Origin: Sediminicola sp. YIK13
Lineage (GTDB): Bacteria > Bacteroidota > Bacteroidia > Flavobacteriales > Flavobacteriaceae
Direction: 5' to 3'
Assembly (NCBI RefSeq): GCF_001430825.1
Contig: NZ_CP010535.1
Span: 848,501-912,500, forward strand
Length of the DNA: 64,000 bases
This document shows, one piece after another, positions 34,068 through 43,044 of the stretch. The first letter of the stretch is position 1, and each line of letters opens with the position of its first letter. A program made the position numbers and the translations under genes. Below the pieces are notes generated by a model. The model ran no database searches. It was not told the origin of the DNA and saw nothing but the letters and a program-made list of their open reading frames with translations.

Positions 34068-34979
34068 CTATAAATATTTTTGTAGATGTTGCTTAAAGTA
34101 AGCCGCACTATCGGTAATGCTCTTCATAGAATTTTCGGCAAAATTACCACCCTGTTCCAAATAATAATATTCCAAATCGTTTTTAGGTATAGTGGATAAG
34201 AGTTTAATATAGTCTATAGAACCATTGCCCAATTCAGTATAGTCCCTGGTTATCTTATCCATATCCTTTATATGCCACATGACATAGCGTCCGGGTTGAT
34301 TTGCAATTAGTTCAGCTGGATCCATTTTAGAAGAGTGTATCACCCAATAAAGGTCCATCTGTAATTTCACCAAAGTAGGATCTGTTTCGCGTAGAATAAT
34401 GTCATACCCTGTTTCCCCACCGTGCTCTGTAAATTCAAAATCATGATTGTGATAGGCAAATCCTAGTCCAGCATCATTTACCTGCTCCCCTATTCTATTT
34501 AGTTTGTCAGAAAGCATTTTAAAATTGTCCAACGTACGATAGTCGGGGTGCAACCATGGCCAGGTAATATAATGCTTATCGAGGATTAAGGCCCCTTCAA
34601 TACATTGGTCGGTATACCTCTTGAGTTGATCCAAGGGTTGTTCAAAATAATCAGAAAAGCCATAATGACCACTCGAAGCAGTTAGCTGCAAATCATCCAA
34701 AATACGTTTGAAATCAGAGGCCTTGTAGCCATAATACGATCCTTTCCCCACATCATAGCCATAGAGTTCCAAATCCTCATAACCCAGGCTTGCAACTGTT
34801 TTTAAACTTCCAATGGGATCCCTTTTCATGGCATCCCGGATGGTAAAGAGCTGCAGCCCCATTTTAAATCTATTTATCGGGAACGTGGAAAAGCCTTTAA
34901 AGGGCAATAGGGTCGCCAAAGATAGCAGACCTGCCTGTTTTAAAAAGTCTCTTCGATGACCAGAAAGGTTTTGTTTCAT
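34068..34979 (-). CDS. Exported sugar phosphate isomerase/epimerase-like TIM barrel (Tat signal)
   Basis: 303 residues. The N-terminus has a twin-arginine motif HRRDFLKQAGLLSLATLLPF, so the folded protein is probably exported by Tat. The rest is an AP-endonuclease-2/xylose-isomerase-like barrel: MGLQLFTIRDAMKRDP, LGFAYHNHDFEF, MDLYWVIHSSKMDP and YVMWHIKDMDK, whose His, Glu and Asp residues bind a divalent metal in the family. Related proteins are often 3-keto-sugar or inositol enzymes; the substrate here is unknown. Confidence 0.87.
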   Translation of the reverse strand: MKQNLSGHRRDFLKQAGLLSLATLLPFKGFSTFPINRFKMGLQLFTIRDAMKRDPIGSLKTVASLGYEDLELYGYDVGKGSYYGYKASDFKRILDDLQLTASSGHYGFSDYFEQPLDQLKRYTDQCIEGALILDKHYITWPWLHPDYRTLDNFKMLSDKLNRIGEQVNDAGLGFAYHNHDFEFTEHGGETGYDIILRETDPTLVKLQMDLYWVIHSSKMDPAELIANQPGRYVMWHIKDMDKITRDYTELGNGSIDYIKLLSTIPKNDLEYYYLEQGGNFAENSMKSITDSAAYFKQHLQKYL

Positions 34980-35157
34980 TTATGGAGTTGGTTAAACTTT
35001 GGTTTAAAATTAAGGACTATTTTAGTTGGTTGGAGCTAATTATGTATGGCATTGATCTTATTGACTAAAATAAAAAATAATAGAAAATGCTTGGGCCTGA
35101 TCCTAAGTAAGTTGCTGAGTTAAATGATAACAAATAATTCATGTAATGTAAATGACC

Positions 35158-35709
35158 TTATTCACTTGGAATGGACATTACATCACCCCTATATCGTATT
35201 GAAAATCGTTCGGAACTATTCACGTTTATATTGCTGGTCAGATTGGGAGACAGCGTGATAAACACTCTAAATGATTCTGTTTTATTGTTTATGTTAAAGC
35301 TTATTTCCTTGCTTCCTGTCTTTCTGTCCTCCATTACTTCATAATTTTTTGGGATGCCTTTAAATTGGATGGCATTATCACTGTTGGAATAGGCTCCACC
35401 CATTTGACGCTCTCCAAAATAAGGAAGATACGCAGAGATGGTATCGCCCTCCACTTTTAAAAAATTAGGGTTTCCAATAAGATTTATCTGATTGCCCGTA
35501 CTACCCAGTGGTAAAAATCCGGCGTTGGAGATACTATTTAAACTGTTGGTCATTAAGGGTACCGCCCAATCACATTCAATTTGAAAGGATTTGGCTCTGA
35601 CCAATTCCTCTAGTTTTTGTTTAGTGGATTTTACCGTTGTTGAGGAAGTACCACAACCGATGGTTATTCCTGCCATCAATATGACTACATACTTAAAATT
35701 TGGTTTCAT
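35158..35709 (-). CDS. DUF4251 lipoprotein
   Basis: 183 residues with a lipoprotein signal ending in ITIGC (Cys19). QKLEELVRAKSFQIECDWAV, GDTISAYLPYFGERQMGG, AIQFKGIPKNYEV and RFSIRYRGDV follow the order of DUF4251 proteins of Bacteroidota. The fold is expected to be beta-rich and the protein lies on the periplasmic side of a membrane. No function known. It stands alone. Confidence 0.82.
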   Translation of the reverse strand: MKPNFKYVVILMAGITIGCGTSSTTVKSTKQKLEELVRAKSFQIECDWAVPLMTNSLNSISNAGFLPLGSTGNQINLIGNPNFLKVEGDTISAYLPYFGERQMGGAYSNSDNAIQFKGIPKNYEVMEDRKTGSKEISFNINNKTESFRVFITLSPNLTSNINVNSSERFSIRYRGDVMSIPSE

Positions 35710-35799
35710 AATTCCATAATGGGATAATGAAGTTATGGACTTTTTTAAACAATGCGTTTTAAAGTTATTATAAAGTTTAAGGACACTTTAAAGAACGAC

Positions 35800-36600
35800 T
35801 TATAATTTTTTAACGAGTTTCATGAACTCTGAAATACGTTTGTATTCCAATTCATTTTCCCAGTTCCCCGCTTTTTTGAAATAGGAGCCAACGATCATCC
35901 CATCGCAAAGGGGCCAAAAATCAGCAACATTGTTTTTTGTAATACCGGAGCCGATAAGGACAGGTGATACGAGATCTTTTAAGGAATTTAATTCTTCAAC
36001 CGAAGCCGAAACCCCAGTATGGCTACCGGTAATGACCATTCCATCACTCAGGAAAAATTGTGCAGCCCTAGCGGTGTCCAATAAAGGGACATCATTAGTG
36101 ATAGCATGGGAGCTGTGTTTCTTTTTTATATCTGTAAATATTGCTATTTCTTCAGCATTTATATTTTTTCTATAGCGTAGCAACTCCCCTGCTTGGGCCT
36201 CAATAAACCCCTCATCTGCCAGGTGGGCGAATACAAAACCCTCTGCGCGAATAAAATCGAGTCCAGCTGCTTTGGCAGCAGCCAATGCTTCCATATTGGC
36301 CCCGGCCAAAATTTGGATACCTACGGGTAATTGGGTCTTTTGTTTTATGAGATGCCCAATTAAGGTCATCAGGGAGCTGATCTCATGACCCACATTTCCT
36401 TTGAGATAGGGAACATCATTCATGTTTTCTATCATGATGGCATCAATCCCTGCCTTTATATAGATATCCGCCTCCTCTAAAGCTGCCTTTATAATTTCGG
36501 AAGAATTCAGAGAATTTTTTGGAGTGCCTGGTAGGGCCTTAAGATGGATCATGCCTATTATGGGCTTTATTCCATTAAAGACTGTTTTAAATTTATCCAT
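35800..36600 (-). CDS. BtpA/SgcQ-family TIM-barrel protein
   Basis: 266 residues. The start IGMIHLKALPGTPKN and the motifs DAIMIENMNDVPYLKG, PVGIQILAGANMEALA, FIRAEGFVFAHLADEGF and VITGSHTGVSASVEEL are those of the BtpA/SgcQ family, a TIM barrel of debated function (photosystem I biogenesis in cyanobacteria, sugar metabolism in enterobacteria). It is divergent from psuK with only about 65 bp between the starts, so a shared regulatory region and a role in nucleoside or sugar-phosphate breakdown are likely (inferred). Confidence 0.9.
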   Translation of the reverse strand: MDKFKTVFNGIKPIIGMIHLKALPGTPKNSLNSSEIIKAALEEADIYIKAGIDAIMIENMNDVPYLKGNVGHEISSLMTLIGHLIKQKTQLPVGIQILAGANMEALAAAKAAGLDFIRAEGFVFAHLADEGFIEAQAGELLRYRKNINAEEIAIFTDIKKKHSSHAITNDVPLLDTARAAQFFLSDGMVITGSHTGVSASVEELNSLKDLVSPVLIGSGITKNNVADFWPLCDGMIVGSYFKKAGNWENELEYKRISEFMKLVKKL

Positions 36601-36665
36601 GAAAGCTATCTAATTCACTTAAAATTACGTAAATTTAAGAAGGTATTCATCTAATTATCAGAAAG

Positions 36666-37586
36666 ATGTCCAATATTCCAAAAGTAACAGTAATTGGTGC
36701 TTCCAACGTTGATTTAATAGGTCTAGCTTCGGAAAAATTAATTTATGAGGATTCCAATGTTGGTTCGATTGACACTATACTAGGAGGGGTTGGTCGCAAT
36801 ATTGCTGAAAACCTAAAACATTTAGGGTTAAATGTTGATTTTCTAAGTGTATTTGCTGACGATGAGTTTTCTAAAACTTTAAAAAGATCCTGTGAGGATT
36901 TAGGCATCTCTATTGAACATAGTTTAACGGTCAAAGGTGGTAATACACCACTATATGTAGCAATCATGGACCATTACCGTGATTTGGCTTTGGCCCTTTC
37001 CTCCATGGAAATTTACGATACCATACCCGATAGTTTTATTTTGGATAAGTTGGACGTTATCGCCCAAAATGAATTTTGTATTGTAGAGACCAATCTTCCT
37101 GTTTCTATCTTGGAACTCGTCACGGAAAGACTTCCCAATGTCAAATTTGCCCTAGAAGCTGTTTCTGCAAAAAAGGCCTTAAAAGCAAAATCTGTCATAG
37201 ATAGGTTACACATATTAAAATGCAATGCCAAGGAGGCGGAATTGCTAAGTAATATGACCGTTCAATATGAAAGTGACTATGAAAAGATGATTGAACATTT
37301 TTTGGGGATGGGAGTGAAAAAAGTTTTCATTACCCTCGGTAAAGATGGCGTGGCCTATGGGGACCAAAATGAAATCTTCATCAACAAAAACAATATACTT
37401 GTTCCAGTCAATACCATTGGAGCTGGGGATGCCTTTATGGCTGGACTCATCTATGGAGAAACGAAGGGAATGGATCTTTATGACATGGTTAATTTTGGAA
37501 CTGGCTGTGCCCAGATCACAATTCAACATAAAAACGCGGTCCATCCTGAAATATGCGAGGAAATGGTTTTAAAAACCATGCAATGA
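36666..37586 (+). CDS. psuK: PfkB-family kinase, probable pseudouridine kinase
   Basis: 306 residues. PfkB signatures: the N-terminal GGVGRNIAENLKHLG near residue 40 and the C-terminal VNTIGAGDAFMAGLIYGE near 250, with the catalytic Asp in GAGDAF. Pseudouridine specificity is deduced from the overlapping psuG gene downstream (ATGA at 37583). PsuK phosphorylates pseudouridine to the 5'-phosphate. Confidence 0.92.
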   Translation: MSNIPKVTVIGASNVDLIGLASEKLIYEDSNVGSIDTILGGVGRNIAENLKHLGLNVDFLSVFADDEFSKTLKRSCEDLGISIEHSLTVKGGNTPLYVAIMDHYRDLALALSSMEIYDTIPDSFILDKLDVIAQNEFCIVETNLPVSILELVTERLPNVKFALEAVSAKKALKAKSVIDRLHILKCNAKEAELLSNMTVQYESDYEKMIEHFLGMGVKKVFITLGKDGVAYGDQNEIFINKNNILVPVNTIGAGDAFMAGLIYGETKGMDLYDMVNFGTGCAQITIQHKNAVHPEICEEMVLKTMQ

Positions 37587-38503
37587 TTGCAGACATCCTT
37601 GACATTCAATCGGAGGTAAGTAACGCTATAAATGAAGGCTTGCCCATTGTAGCATTGGAATCTACAATAATCTCGCATGGCATGCCCTATCCACAAAATT
37701 TGGAAACTGCTTTACAAGTGGAGCAAATCCTGAGAGATACCGGGGTTGTTCCTGCAACTACTGCCGTACTTAACGGGAAGCTCAAAGTGGGGTTAACCAC
37801 AAATGAACTTGTACACATAGCCAAATCGGGCTCAAAAATCACAAAAGCAAGCCGTAGGGATCTTCCATTCCTTTTATCAAAAAACATAGATGGGGCCACA
37901 ACAGTGGCGTCCACAATGATTGCTGCCCAATTGGCCGGAATTTCTATCATGGCCACTGGGGGAATCGGAGGGGTTCACCGAGGGGCTTCTGAAAGCTTCG
38001 ACATTTCAGCGGATCTACAAGAGTTGGCCCATACCAACGTAGCAGTAGTCTGCGCTGGGATCAAATCCGTTTTGGATATTGGTTTGACCTTGGAATACCT
38101 GGAAACTCATGGGGTACCCATAATCGGTTATAAAACCTCTGAATTACCGGCATTCCACACCCAAAAGAGTGGCTTTAAAGTAACTTGCCAAATGGAAAGT
38201 GCCAAAGAAATTGCTCACATGTTAAAAGTAAAATGGAGCCTTACTTTAAATGGGGGCGTCATTATTGCCAATCCCATCCCCAAGGAAAAGGAATTGTCAT
38301 CTGAAGTAATGCATAAGGCTATTGAAGAGGCACTTTTGGAAGAGCAGAAGTTAGGAATAAAAGGAAAGGAAAGTACTCCGTTCCTTTTGGGAAAGGTAAA
38401 AGAATTGACCAGCGGCTCCAGTCTAATGGCCAATATTGAGTTGGTGTATAACAATGCAAGAGTAGCTGCGGCCATTGCCAAGGAATACACTGCCCAGATG
38501 TAA
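37583..38503 (+). CDS. psuG: Pseudouridine-5'-phosphate glycosidase
   Basis: 306 residues from the ATG at 37583, which overlaps the psuK stop; a start ten codons earlier inside psuK is less likely. Family motifs are PIVALESTIISHGMPYPQN near residue 22, KASRRDLPFL, GATTVASTMIAA, ATGGIGGVHRGA and VCAGIKSVLDIGLTLEYLET. The enzyme cleaves the C-C bond of pseudouridine 5'-phosphate to give uracil and ribose 5-phosphate. With PsuK it forms the salvage route for pseudouridine released from RNA. Confidence 0.96.
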   Translation: MIADILDIQSEVSNAINEGLPIVALESTIISHGMPYPQNLETALQVEQILRDTGVVPATTAVLNGKLKVGLTTNELVHIAKSGSKITKASRRDLPFLLSKNIDGATTVASTMIAAQLAGISIMATGGIGGVHRGASESFDISADLQELAHTNVAVVCAGIKSVLDIGLTLEYLETHGVPIIGYKTSELPAFHTQKSGFKVTCQMESAKEIAHMLKVKWSLTLNGGVIIANPIPKEKELSSEVMHKAIEEALLEEQKLGIKGKESTPFLLGKVKELTSGSSLMANIELVYNNARVAAAIAKEYTAQM

Positions 38504-38585
38504 TAATTACTGATTTACATGGAATAAAATTAAAGAATAATGCATCTTTGAAAACAAATTTAATTCCATAGCCAGTTGCTTCATA

Positions 38586-39170
38586 ATGCCAGTAACAAAA
38601 CACCTTCATTTTAAAATACACAAACCTTTTGGCATGTTGAGTCAGATGGGTTCCAATGATCCCAAGGAGGTTCGGAGTAAGCAATTCTTGGGGGAGCTTT
38701 TTAATTTTCCTGAAGGGATTATGCCTATTGGCCGTTTGGATGCGAAATCGGAAGGGTTGCTGCTAATGACCACAGATGGTAAATTAAGTGATACCATTAA
38801 CCGATCCGGGGTAGAGAAAGAATATTACGTCCAATTGGATGGGGAGATCACCGATAAAGAGATTGCAGACTTGCAAACTGGGGTAGAAATTGGTTTTGGC
38901 GGTAAAAAGTACAATACTAAACCATGCAGGGTTCATAAAATCAATACCCCTCACCTACTTCCTCCACCAGATCATAAACTGCGAATAGGAAGGCATAGGC
39001 CTACCTCATGGATCAGTATTGTATTGACCGAGGGTAAGTTTCGACAGGTGCGTAAAATGACTGCGGCTGTGGGTTACCCTACTTTGAGATTGGTGAGGGT
39101 AAGAATAGGGAGTATAACTTTAAGAGATCTTATCCCCGGTGCTGTAGCGGAAATAAAGGTTCCATTTTAA
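38586..39170 (+). CDS. RluE-like 23S rRNA pseudouridine synthase
   Basis: 194 residues. The RsuA/RluB/E/F motif with the catalytic Asp is GRLDAKSEGLLLMTTDGKL near residue 43; the KEYYVQLDGEI and EGKFRQVRKMTAAVGYPTLR motifs follow. No S4 domain precedes it, as in RluE, which modifies U2457 of 23S rRNA in E. coli. It lies 82 bp after psuG on the same strand, so a pseudouridine-making enzyme sits beside the pseudouridine-degrading genes. Confidence 0.9.
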   Translation: MPVTKHLHFKIHKPFGMLSQMGSNDPKEVRSKQFLGELFNFPEGIMPIGRLDAKSEGLLLMTTDGKLSDTINRSGVEKEYYVQLDGEITDKEIADLQTGVEIGFGGKKYNTKPCRVHKINTPHLLPPPDHKLRIGRHRPTSWISIVLTEGKFRQVRKMTAAVGYPTLRLVRVRIGSITLRDLIPGAVAEIKVPF

Positions 39171-39192
39171 TCTATACGGAATGATTTTTTAA

Positions 39193-39696
39193 TTAGGGAT
39201 ATTCTATATTAAGGATTTCGAAGACTCTATTGCCATTCTCTAATTTTAGGATTGCCTCTTCCCCTACCTTTTTATGGTTCAGGATCTTGGCCAATGGTGA
39301 AGTAAATGCTATTTTACCCTTAGAGATATCAGCCTCATCTACGCCTACGATCTGAAGCGTTTGTGATTTTCCTGTTCCTTGGACTTTTAATTGTATCTGT
39401 GCTCCAAACCTTATACTTTCCTTGTCTTGACTTCCGAGGTCAATAGGTCTGGCACTATTTATTCGGTCATTTAACAATTGGAGTTTCCCGTTCAGAACCA
39501 ATAATGCAATTCTTCTTTCATTGGGGTCGCCAATGTCCAATGTACTGCGCTCATGTAACAGCACTGCCCTTTCATCCATTAGCTTCTGTAATCCCACTGG
39601 GGTTACATAATTGATCTCCCCTGCTGGCAAGTGTGCTCTTGGGGAAATTCTAGGTATTTCTTCTTGGTCATCTTCCTTAACAAAGGCTCTACTCAT
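39193..39696 (-). CDS. GreA/GreB-family transcription factor
   Basis: 167 residues. The N-terminal part EINYVTPVGLQKLMDERAVL with LNGKLQLLNDRINSARPIDL is a Gre-type coiled coil, and the C-terminal part FTSPLAKILNHKKVGEEAILKL is the FKBP-like Gre domain. Gre factors enter the RNA polymerase secondary channel and stimulate cleavage of backtracked RNA. The N-terminal 25 residues are an acidic extension. It converges with the RluE-like gene. Confidence 0.88.
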   Translation of the reverse strand: MSRAFVKEDDQEEIPRISPRAHLPAGEINYVTPVGLQKLMDERAVLLHERSTLDIGDPNERRIALLVLNGKLQLLNDRINSARPIDLGSQDKESIRFGAQIQLKVQGTGKSQTLQIVGVDEADISKGKIAFTSPLAKILNHKKVGEEAILKLENGNRVFEILNIEYP

Positions 39697-39759
39697 AAAT
39701 TTTCAAAATTGTAATTACTTTAAAATAGAAAAAAATAAGAAGGATTCCAAGCCAAACAC

Positions 39760-40455
39760 CTACTCTAGGTCATCACTAAGTTCAGTGATTGGGGTGAGTT
39801 CCAATTTCCTGAACTCTACCTCCGATCCTTCTGCTTGCACGGCAATCTGTCCACTGCTCACCGTTGCATTGTACCCATGGTTGGCCAAGGTACCGTTGAC
39901 CCAAACTTTTATTTTATTTTCAAAACATTCGATCACCATGGAATTCCATTCACCCAAGGGTTTTTCCAAACCGTTCTTCAAGTTTTCAATACGTCTGTTT
40001 GTACCTTCGATGATACCCCATGATTCCTTGGGACCTCTTCGTTCTACCATATTATCGGCAGTAATATCTTCCACTATTACCCAAAAGTCACCTGCATTTT
40101 CATGTTCCATTTGTACCTCAATAGATTTTGGGAACATCTTGTAAAGAGCCCTTGGGGTGGAAGCGTGTACCAAAATTCCGCAATTCCCCGGTTCTCCTGT
40201 GAAGCGGTACTCAATATCCAATCTGTATTCTTTATAGTCAGCATCGGTGATGAGATGGCCTCTTGGCGTACCTAGACTCACTAAGTTACCATCTCGAACA
40301 ATAAAGGGATTAATGGTATTTGATAGGGTGTCCATTTCGGGGACATCCACATGCCAGCCCTCTTGGTTCTGGCCATTAAAAAGCGGAACAGTTGTTTGGG
40401 TATTACACCCAACTAATATTAAAACTTCAGCGCAAAGAAATATGAGTTTTTTCAT
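39760..40455 (-). CDS. DUF1080 (3-keto-disaccharide hydrolase-like) lipoprotein
   Basis: 231 residues; lipobox VGCNTQT with Cys17. PLFNGQNQEGWHVDVPE is the classic DUF1080 start; YRFTGEPGNCGILVHASTP, SIEVQMEHENAGDFWVI, GEWNSMVIECFENKIKVWVNG and IAVQAEGSEVEFRKLEL follow in the usual order. The domain is a concanavalin-like beta sandwich; some members hydrolyse 3-keto-glycosides. Last gene of an operon with the aldolase-like enzyme and the GltS-like carrier. Confidence 0.9.
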   Translation of the reverse strand: MKKLIFLCAEVLILVGCNTQTTVPLFNGQNQEGWHVDVPEMDTLSNTINPFIVRDGNLVSLGTPRGHLITDADYKEYRLDIEYRFTGEPGNCGILVHASTPRALYKMFPKSIEVQMEHENAGDFWVIVEDITADNMVERRGPKESWGIIEGTNRRIENLKNGLEKPLGEWNSMVIECFENKIKVWVNGTLANHGYNATVSSGQIAVQAEGSEVEFRKLELTPITELSDDLE

Positions 40456-40476
40456 GGATTTTTGAAAATGTATCAG

Positions 40477-41604
40477 TTATATATTGATTTTTCTTTTGCG
40501 TGCCGTGATCTGCCAGGTGTCCACCTTATTGCCATTCTCTATAACCGCTGCCTCGTCATATAAATTGATCGTAGGGCAAATGTGATACGGTACGCCATAG
40601 AAGACATCACCAACCTTTATTTTATCCCATTCCTTTACCTTAAATACTCCGTGTTCTTCACTTTGTGATAGAAGCTCATAATCAGATAGATTCAGAATTC
40701 TCACCCGATTCTGGATAGGATTTTCCGCTGCTATCCCTTTATGTCCAAGATCTAATGTAATGATGCCCTTTTTAGGTTTGGAAATTACACGGGTGATTAA
40801 AAGGGCGGCATATTTAAATTCCTGTTCTCCCAATTTGTCGCCATATCCCCAATCCCAAAACAAACAAGTACCTGGACTACAAATACGGCTTTCTTCCAAT
40901 AGATGGGCCGTAAAAGAAGGTGTACCGCCACAAATAAGCTGGCGATTTGGATCCTTCTTTTTTAATTGGGCATATAGTGCATTGACATTTTTTAGGCCAT
41001 GCTCTATCTCCTCCTTTCTTTTTTGAAAGTCGCTATTCCTTAAATGCCCATCATAAACGTGTAAACCTCTGAAATATAAATTTTTAAGGTTATTTACCTC
41101 CAATAAAAGTTCATCCAACCCGGCTCCCATTTCTATCCCGGAGCGGTCCATGCCGTTGTTGATATCAATGAAAATTTCGATACGAAGCTTATTGTTCAGA
41201 GCTACTACATTTAGCCTTTGGGCAGAAGCTATATTATCTGTAAGGGTGGAGAATACAGTATTTGGATAATGTTCAATAAGCGATACAAATCGGTCTACTT
41301 TGGGGCCGACCAATTGGTGGGCTATTAAAACCTCATGAGCTCCTTCTTGGGCGGCCATTTCGGCCTCCGCTATGGTAGATGCTTTAAACCTCGTTATGCC
41401 ATTGGAGATCATTAGGGCAATGACCTTCGGCATTTTATTGGTTTTTACATGGGGCATCAACCTGGAAACATCATCGCCTACCATAGCCTTCATCTTATGA
41501 ATATTAAATAGCAGACGATCCTTGTATAAGGCTATGGAAGGGGAATCCAGTTCCGACACATTGTTGATAAGGTACCAGTTTGAAGATAAATTGCCAGGGG
41601 TCAT
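40477..41604 (-). CDS. D-threonine aldolase-like PLP enzyme (alanine racemase N-terminal fold)
   Basis: 375 residues. The PLP lysine is Lys54 in LMPHVKTNKMPKV. IFIDINNGMDRSGI, LYFRGLHVYDGHLRN and QLICGGTPSF are barrel motifs; near the C-terminus PYHICPTINLYDEA provides the His-x-Cys metal site of the D-threonine aldolase/D-serine dehydratase group. It should cleave or dehydrate a D-3-hydroxy amino acid. It is 15 bp downstream of the GltS-like transporter, which could import the substrate. Confidence 0.9.
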   Translation of the reverse strand: MTPGNLSSNWYLINNVSELDSPSIALYKDRLLFNIHKMKAMVGDDVSRLMPHVKTNKMPKVIALMISNGITRFKASTIAEAEMAAQEGAHEVLIAHQLVGPKVDRFVSLIEHYPNTVFSTLTDNIASAQRLNVVALNNKLRIEIFIDINNGMDRSGIEMGAGLDELLLEVNNLKNLYFRGLHVYDGHLRNSDFQKRKEEIEHGLKNVNALYAQLKKKDPNRQLICGGTPSFTAHLLEESRICSPGTCLFWDWGYGDKLGEQEFKYAALLITRVISKPKKGIITLDLGHKGIAAENPIQNRVRILNLSDYELLSQSEEHGVFKVKEWDKIKVGDVFYGVPYHICPTINLYDEAAVIENGNKVDTWQITARKRKINI

Positions 41605-41619
41605 TATTCTATATTTACG

Positions 41620-42954
41620 TTAGGTTACTTTATAGGTACTGTTGAATTTCCTAATCAAGATATAAAGGATTACTCCTGCAAGCAAGCAAGCAAGGGTAAA
41701 ATGCCATTGAAAACCCTGGCTGGCCAAAATTGGAAAAAATACGAGACAGGCAACCTCAAATGGGGTTACCCCAATATAACCCAAGGCGAAAACGGGTAGT
41801 GTTTCGGATTTGGATTCAGGGTCAACCATCCGTAATAAGGCGATTCCGATGGCAGTCACCCCTAAGGACATGCCCCATAAAAAAATAGATTTTTCAAACC
41901 AGTAGGTAATAAATAATTTTGGACCCATAAACCGAAAAAGAAAAACTGCCAGTGCTATACCCAAAACAAATATGAGCAGCAGAGGACCGGCAAATTTAAC
42001 TACCACTGCTGTTTTTATGGATGCAATTCCAAATACCACAATGAGATCTGCGAATAGCCCGCAAATTCTGCTCATCAGCTTAGGATCGAAGTATTGCATT
42101 AATTTTAATTTAGATAATAGAGCCTTTAACAGCAACCCTACGACAAAAGCAAAGGAAAAGGCGGCAATGGTATAACCACTTAAAAAAGGTTTGGTAATAT
42201 TGGTGAGAAAAATTCCAGCAAACCCAACAAATACTACTAACATAAGATGCATTAATAAGGGATCTATGGCAATGTTTGAAAATGTGGCCTTCCCAATGGA
42301 TTTTTGGTCCTTTGCAGCTATCAGTCCAGTTTTATAGCTGTTGGGCAACTCGTTAAAATTTTTAATAAAGGAAGTATGTTTCTTTTTTATGCCCCATTGC
42401 ACCATAATTACCCCTCCCATAGTTGCAGAAAATATCCCAACCGTAGCGCTTGTCATTGCCAAGGATTGTGCTTCTACCCAGTTCAGATTGGAGGCAAAAG
42501 ACTCCCCTATTGCTGCCGCAGTTCCATGGCCACCAAAAAAACCTGTGGCCAAGATGGCACCAAAACTAGTGTGGATTCCAGGATACAACCAGCTTAAAAA
42601 AGTAAGCCCAAAAAAGAGTCCTATTCCCCATTGTAGCAAGAGAATGATAATGGATGCGCCTCCAATTTGAACAGTATTTCTTTTAAACTCCCTTGATTTA
42701 TCTTTTTCAATGTCGAAGGTAAAAGGCAGGCAGCCAAACAAAAAAGCGATCATTACTCCCGGATAAGACCCAATTTGATCCGAAAACGGTAGAAATTCCA
42801 ACCCATTAGTGCCCAAGAGTAGGCCTAATAATCCTGTAATAATACTCACAGGGATAAATAATTTTTGCAAAAAGGTGATTCTATTTCTAAGTATAAAACC
42901 AATTAAAAGAAGGATGGATATTAATCCTAGATCCTGAATAAAACTAGATGGCAT
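41620..42954 (-). CDS. GltS-like sodium/amino-acid (glutamate) symporter
   Basis: 444 residues with about eleven membrane segments. Family motifs include TGFFGGHGTAAAIGESFAS (the re-entrant loop motif GGHGTA) and FFPILASQGFQWHFTLACLL. GltS carries glutamate with sodium; here the operon partner is a D-amino-acid PLP enzyme, so another amino acid may be the substrate. First gene of the three-gene operon. Confidence 0.85.
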   Translation of the reverse strand: MPSSFIQDLGLISILLLIGFILRNRITFLQKLFIPVSIITGLLGLLLGTNGLEFLPFSDQIGSYPGVMIAFLFGCLPFTFDIEKDKSREFKRNTVQIGGASIIILLLQWGIGLFFGLTFLSWLYPGIHTSFGAILATGFFGGHGTAAAIGESFASNLNWVEAQSLAMTSATVGIFSATMGGVIMVQWGIKKKHTSFIKNFNELPNSYKTGLIAAKDQKSIGKATFSNIAIDPLLMHLMLVVFVGFAGIFLTNITKPFLSGYTIAAFSFAFVVGLLLKALLSKLKLMQYFDPKLMSRICGLFADLIVVFGIASIKTAVVVKFAGPLLLIFVLGIALAVFLFRFMGPKLFITYWFEKSIFLWGMSLGVTAIGIALLRMVDPESKSETLPVFALGYIGVTPFEVACLVFFPILASQGFQWHFTLACLLAGVILYILIRKFNSTYKVT

Positions 42955-43044
42955 GGAAAGGTTTTAAATGTGCTTAATTGATTCTAATTAACTGATTTTA
43001 AGTTGTTTATTGTGATTTAGCCAAACTTATCCTCGATCCGATTA

